Of a stretch of DNA of 64,000 bases, positions 60,819 through 64,000 are shown piece by piece; the stretch's first letter is position 1; every line of letters begins with the position of its first letter. The stretch is from Rhodococcus opacus. Its GTDB lineage: Bacteria; Actinomycetota; Actinomycetes; Mycobacteriales; Mycobacteriaceae. The notes under the pieces were generated by a model. It searched no databases and had not been told where the DNA came from. It saw only the letters and a list, made by a program, of their open reading frames with translations. The stretch covers positions 62,001-126,000 of the forward strand of contig NZ_JAAXPA010000023.1 of the NCBI RefSeq assembly GCF_012396235.1, given 5' to 3'. Both the position numbers and the translations under genes were made by a program.

Positions 60819-61213
60819 CGCGCGTCGAACTCCTGCAGAATGCCGTCGATTCGCATCGCTACCCGACGCACCTCGCCGAGCGTGACCCCGAGATTCTCGG
60901 GCAGATCCCCGGTGGCGTTGGTGGCCTTGGCCATCTGGTTGACGTTGATCGAAATCGCCGACAACAACCGGAACGCGCCGAACAACTGCTCCGCGAATTC
61001 ACGGCGCTCCGACGCGGTCTCGGAGTGCTCCGCGAGGGCGGACTCAACGAGCAACCGCGGCACACTCACCCGCGCATGCTGCGCCTTCGCCAGCAGCGCC
61101 GACTCCTCCTCAGGAGTCACCTTCACTACGTGCCTGGCCTGCCGGCCACCGTCGACGTTCGCACGACGCTCACGCCGAAATCGGCGCGGACGATCAGCGG
61201 TCTCATCGCTCAT
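60815..61213 (-). CDS. mobC: MobC-like relaxosome accessory protein
   Basis: A 132-residue protein. The basic N-terminus is followed by an RHH-like part (VKVTPEEESALLAKAQHARV, SVPRLLVESALAEH) and the MobC signature SAISINVNQMAKATNATG. MobC proteins bind next to nic and help melt oriT. ATG 61213 has GAGAGGTG upstream. It is first in the mobC-relaxase operon, and the region in front of it is the oriT candidate. Confidence 0.8.
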   Translation of the reverse strand: MSDETADRPRRFRRERRANVDGGRQARHVVKVTPEEESALLAKAQHARVSVPRLLVESALAEHSETASERREFAEQLFGAFRLLSAISINVNQMAKATNATGDLPENLGVTLGEVRRVAMRIDGILQEFDAR

Positions 61214-61828
61214 CGTCGTCACCTCTCAGTTCGGCCCAGCGCAGCGCCCCCACCACGTGGGGCTACACGACAGTGTCTCAGGTCCAGAGCGCAGCGTCCA
61301 GAAGACCTGACCCCAACTTAGGGCACCTAAGTATCCATCTTGCTCCGCCGGGGCTCGATCAGTTGGCACGCAGCGCCTGCGTTTGCGTGTGCGTGTGCCC
61401 GTTCTTGAAAGAAGCACAGGACGAGCGCAGCGAGTTCCTTTTGCCCGGTTTTCCGGCCGTCCCCACCTGTGGCGCGGACCCGATTGTGGGTGCCTGAGAT
61501 CGAGCGGAGCGGGACAGAGAATCTTCGGGCACCCACACGAGGACCAGAGCGCTCCACACTTGTGGTCGGCCGGCGCCCGAACGGGCTGACAATGGGCCCG
61601 CGCTACGCGCGTCCGACGCGACTTCGCCGCGGGGGAGTTGTCCCCAAGTGGGTACCGGGCTTAACGGCATTGGGCACACACGACATGTCTCCGCTCCGCT
61701 GTGTCGTGTGCACCCAACGCCTACCCGGACACCCACCCGGGGACAACGGAATCCGAGCGCGACTCGACTCGCGCACACTCCGCGTGTACGGCTCGAGATT
61801 CGCGCGCAACGTCTATACGATCGACCGC
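61214..61828. other. Origin of transfer candidate (oriT region)
   Basis: A 615-bp gene-free region between the divergent mobC and coiled-coil genes, full of inverted repeats: ACTTAGG/CCTAAGT at 61316-61332 (3-base gap), TGTGGGTGCC/GGCACCCACA at 61485-61494 and 61528-61537, and CACACGACA/TGTCGTGTG at 61677-61685 and 61702-61710. GAGCG-N-AGCGAG-like short palindromes are also present (about 61,417 and 61,500). OriT normally lies in front of mobC. I cannot point to the nic site. Confidence 0.5.
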
Positions 61829-62206
61829 ATGGAGAACCAGTCGCTGGAAACCGAATTCGCCGCTCTCGATGAACAGATCCGACGAGAAGCCGAGAAGAAG
61901 ATGCAAGCGATCCGTGTCGTCGCCACAGCACACAAAACTCTCGCTGACACCCGCGAGGAGTTCGCTCGCACGGATGCGGCGAACAAGAAGGTCTTGACCG
62001 ACGCGATCGCCGAAGCGCGCAGCGCCGGATTCACCGACGCCGACCTGAAGCGGTGGCAGGCCGACGACAGCCAGCCCAACCGACGCGGACCGCAACGCCG
62101 GCCCCGCAAGGCCGCACAGAAGGACCAGCCGGGGACCCCAACCGCGACCGCCTCGACGGACTCCGCGCCCCGGCCGGCGGATGAATCCCTGGCCGCGTCG
62201 GCCTGA
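61829..62206 (+). CDS. Small coiled-coil protein divergent from mobC
   Basis: A 125-residue protein with a helical first part (LETEFAALDEQIRREAEKKM, ADTREEFARTDAANKKVLTD), SAGFTDADLKRWQADD in the middle and a basic, disordered C-terminus. Its position across oriT from mobC suggests a relaxosome helper. No strong ribosome site; CTATACGATCG about 20 bases upstream may be a -10 box. Confidence 0.55.
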   Translation: MENQSLETEFAALDEQIRREAEKKMQAIRVVATAHKTLADTREEFARTDAANKKVLTDAIAEARSAGFTDADLKRWQADDSQPNRRGPQRRPRKAAQKDQPGTPTATASTDSAPRPADESLAASA

Positions 62207-62354
62207 AAGAGCACCGACATCCCCAGCTTCGCTCGTCCTCGCCCGCCCCATTGTTTCTTGGGCCCTCGTGCCTGATGCAACGAGTCCCAGTAAGAGGCGC
62301 TCTGACGTCTGTCATCGTTGTCAAGCTCCGCCAATTCCCCCTGAAAGGCCTAAT

Positions 62355-63350
62355 GTGGCGCCGAAGAAGAACTCAGTCATTCGCTTCTACGTCCAGGCGC
62401 CAGATGGAAGGCGCTCGGCCGAATGGCGGGTGTGGACCGGGAAGGGCAACAACATCTCGAACGAGTTGTATGCGACACCTCGGGACCGCGCGGAACATTT
62501 CAAGTTCAGCCTGCACTCGAACAACTACTCACAGTTCGGATTCAGCGCGTCAGTCCGCGAGTCGCTACGGCCCGGAGACAGAGATGCAATCGCGAAGTGG
62601 AAGCGTGCAGGTACTGAGATCACGTCGGGGTGGCGCGCATCGCTCGTACTTCAGTTCCCGGCTTCACAACTCCGACAGCCTACTGAAGCGCCATCTAAGG
62701 ATGCCGTGACCGTTCAGACAGAAGGAATTCCGGGCACTACCACCTTCGTAAGCTTGGCAGTGGGCGGTCCAGACGCTCAGGCTGAGGGTCTCGATCTTGT
62801 GGGTCTGTTGGATCGCAAGGACGGCGGCCATGTGGCAGTGATCTATCAGACCCTGCCGATCGATGTTGAAAGGACGCTTTCTATCGATGTGCGTGCGGCG
62901 AAGCGAATCCCATTGGTCATCCCGGGAGTGGCCTTGGATCAACCGTTCGACTGGTTCGTTGATGTACTGAACGATGGAACCAGGGTGGTGACGGAATTTG
63001 CGGTGGAGCCTGCACACGAGGATGCTCCACTGCCGTCACTGCCCGGCTTCACCGGCCAGGTACGTCGATGGAAACACGGGCCGGCCGAATTTCGCCACCT
63101 CGAAGTGGCGTGCGCAATCTTCGTCTATCACCCAGATGGCAGAACTGAGCTGTTCGTCGATCAACACAGTCGATGCGATCACAGCGAACTCGGACAAGAT
63201 GCGGGCCGACTGACTCGGCAGGTGCAGGACAACCAGATGGACGAGGAGTGGGGGTACCTGGCCGGTGGCGACCTCTACACGCTGATCTCCACAAGGCGGG
63301 TACTTGAGGAGGCGGGGATCAACCGCGGCCTCCCGATTAAGAAGGCCTGA
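62355..63350 (+). CDS. Hypothetical protein of unknown function
   Basis: A 331-residue soluble protein starting at GTG 62355, with GAAAGG about 8 bases before it. The first half is beta-rich (RFYVQAPDGRRSAEWRVWTG, KGNNISNELYATPRDRAEHF), the middle is DLVGLLDRKDGGHVAVIYQT and the end ELGQDAGRLTRQVQDNQMDE. I do not recognise a family. Slightly lower GC than the transfer genes; probably cargo. Confidence 0.55.
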   Translation: MAPKKNSVIRFYVQAPDGRRSAEWRVWTGKGNNISNELYATPRDRAEHFKFSLHSNNYSQFGFSASVRESLRPGDRDAIAKWKRAGTEITSGWRASLVLQFPASQLRQPTEAPSKDAVTVQTEGIPGTTTFVSLAVGGPDAQAEGLDLVGLLDRKDGGHVAVIYQTLPIDVERTLSIDVRAAKRIPLVIPGVALDQPFDWFVDVLNDGTRVVTEFAVEPAHEDAPLPSLPGFTGQVRRWKHGPAEFRHLEVACAIFVYHPDGRTELFVDQHSRCDHSELGQDAGRLTRQVQDNQMDEEWGYLAGGDLYTLISTRRVLEEAGINRGLPIKKA

Positions 63351-63583
63351 TTCGCGACTAACGCCGGGGAGCATCGTCGCGCTCGCGACGTACGCCCGGC
63401 TAGGCATCGTGACCTCGTTGTAGAGCGGGCGGGACTCCTGCCTCACTCTCGTTGCGTCACTACTGACGCTCGGCCTACACCGTCCGCGACTATCCATACG
63501 AGACTCTGTGTCCGGCCTGTCGGTCCCCGCCTCTACCCTCCTCGGGTAACAGCACCTTGAGAGCGGTTCGAGCGGAGAAACCA

Positions 63584-64000
63584 GTGAGCGTCACCGGCGG
63601 CATTCCCACGCTTCCCGGCATGCCCGAGACCCCGGAGATCGCAGAGTTCGAGCAACTCGCCTTGTTGGGACAGCCACAACCCGTGCGCGTACCCGCACGG
63701 CTGTGGCGGTCGTGGCTCGACGAGCCCACGATCGTCGCTCGGTTCGAGGCCAAGCGCTATCTGCGTGCCGGGAACCGGTGCTTCCCATGGCTGGCCGGAG
63801 TCTCATCAACCGGACACGGGTCCTTTCGTGCAGCGAGCCTGCCCGGCGCGTCTCGACGTGGCACCGTGCCCGCGCACCTGTTCGCCTACCAACTCGAGTA
63901 CGGAGTGATCCCGAGGCTGGGGTGGTCCGGTGCCGATGACGCGGTGCTGTGCCATCAATGCGACTTCGCCGGTTGCGTCAACCCACACCACATGCGCCTG
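63584..64000 (+). CDS. HNH-type endonuclease/zinc-finger protein (5' part)
   Basis: The frame from GTG 63584 is open for 139 codons to the right edge of the window. The last part reads DAVLCHQCDFAGCVNPHHMRL (here with the first residues of the core), which is the C-x2-C ... C-V-N-P-x-H zinc-binding beta-hairpin of HNH homing-type nucleases. The first 110 residues (IAEFEQLALLGQPQPVRVPA, AHLFAYQLEYGVIPRLGW) match the helical lead-in seen in such proteins. GCGGAG lies 7 bases before the start. The catalytic His would be the first of the pair after Pro. Confidence 0.65.
   Translation, partial: MSVTGGIPTLPGMPETPEIAEFEQLALLGQPQPVRVPARLWRSWLDEPTIVARFEAKRYLRAGNRCFPWLAGVSSTGHGSFRAASLPGASRRGTVPAHLFAYQLEYGVIPRLGWSGADDAVLCHQCDFAGCVNPHHMRL

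Noticed and set aside
63361-63420. Short palindrome CGTCGCGCTCGCGACG as a terminator
   Set aside because: It is a 7-bp stem with a 2-base centre and no T-run; too weak to call.

Overview
The window is high-GC actinobacterial DNA and most resembles part of a large conjugative plasmid (or integrated conjugative element) from a mycolic-acid-bearing genus such as Rhodococcus. The reasons are a complete Gram-positive type IV secretion (T4SS) operon with a cutinase and an SCO6880-type protein, a MobA-like relaxase with a MobC-like partner, a ParA/ribbon-helix-helix partition pair, a primase-like replication protein, and small families typical of these genera (DUF732, DUF2637, DUF4913, DUF5593-like). 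The genus is inferred; the sequence contains no rRNA or tRNA that I can recognise.

Layout. 1-7.5 kb: a defence block on the + strand, made of the end of a probable helicase, a 1293-aa adenine-methyltransferase protein, McrB and McrC, all closely spaced or overlapping. 7.5-10 kb: two tyrosine-recombinase-fold genes on the - strand, one catalytically complete and one lacking the catalytic set. 10.3-13.5 kb: a - strand operon with a small charged protein, a HicA-like protein, an OmpA-domain membrane protein and a four-helix membrane protein. 13.7-16.6 kb: a convergent FHA protein and a Ser/Thr kinase whose C-terminal half carries a cold-shock-like segment and membrane helices. 16.6-22.3 kb: a decayed, gene-poor zone with a broken phage capsid gene, other fragments, a 44-bp palindrome and a few intact small genes. 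22.3-25.4 kb: the partition region (ParA, RHH protein, DUF2637 membrane protein) with 9-bp repeat arrays on both sides. 25.8-28.9 kb: a TetR regulator, a short-chain dehydrogenase and a PAS-like protein. 29-32.6 kb: the replicon, with a replication protein, a coupled 42-aa ORF, an octapeptide-repeat protein, a possible antisense RNA, an RHH protein and an XRE regulator.

33.3-55.6 kb: the conjugation operon, all on the + strand and largely joined by ATGA/GTGA overlaps. It encodes envelope proteins, the cutinase, MinD-like ATPases, two pilin-sized membrane proteins, NTF2/VirB8-like proteins, a VirB6/TrbL-like channel, SCO6880-type and VirB4-like proteins, a peptidoglycan hydrolase with three modules, and a VirD4-like coupling protein. 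55.6-59.1 kb: hypothetical and cargo-like membrane genes. 59.1-62.2 kb: relaxase and mobC on the - strand, a structured intergenic region that is the best oriT candidate, and a divergent small coiled-coil gene. 62.3-64 kb: an unknown gene and the start of an HNH-type nuclease gene that runs off the end.

How it fits together: replication (29-32 kb) and partition (22-25 kb) maintain the element, the relaxase nicks oriT (about 61.3-61.8 kb), the coupling protein and ATPases drive DNA through the T4SS, and the cutinase and murein hydrolase probably open the envelope. The defence block, the kinase/FHA pair and the OmpA/membrane-protein operon look like accessory cargo.
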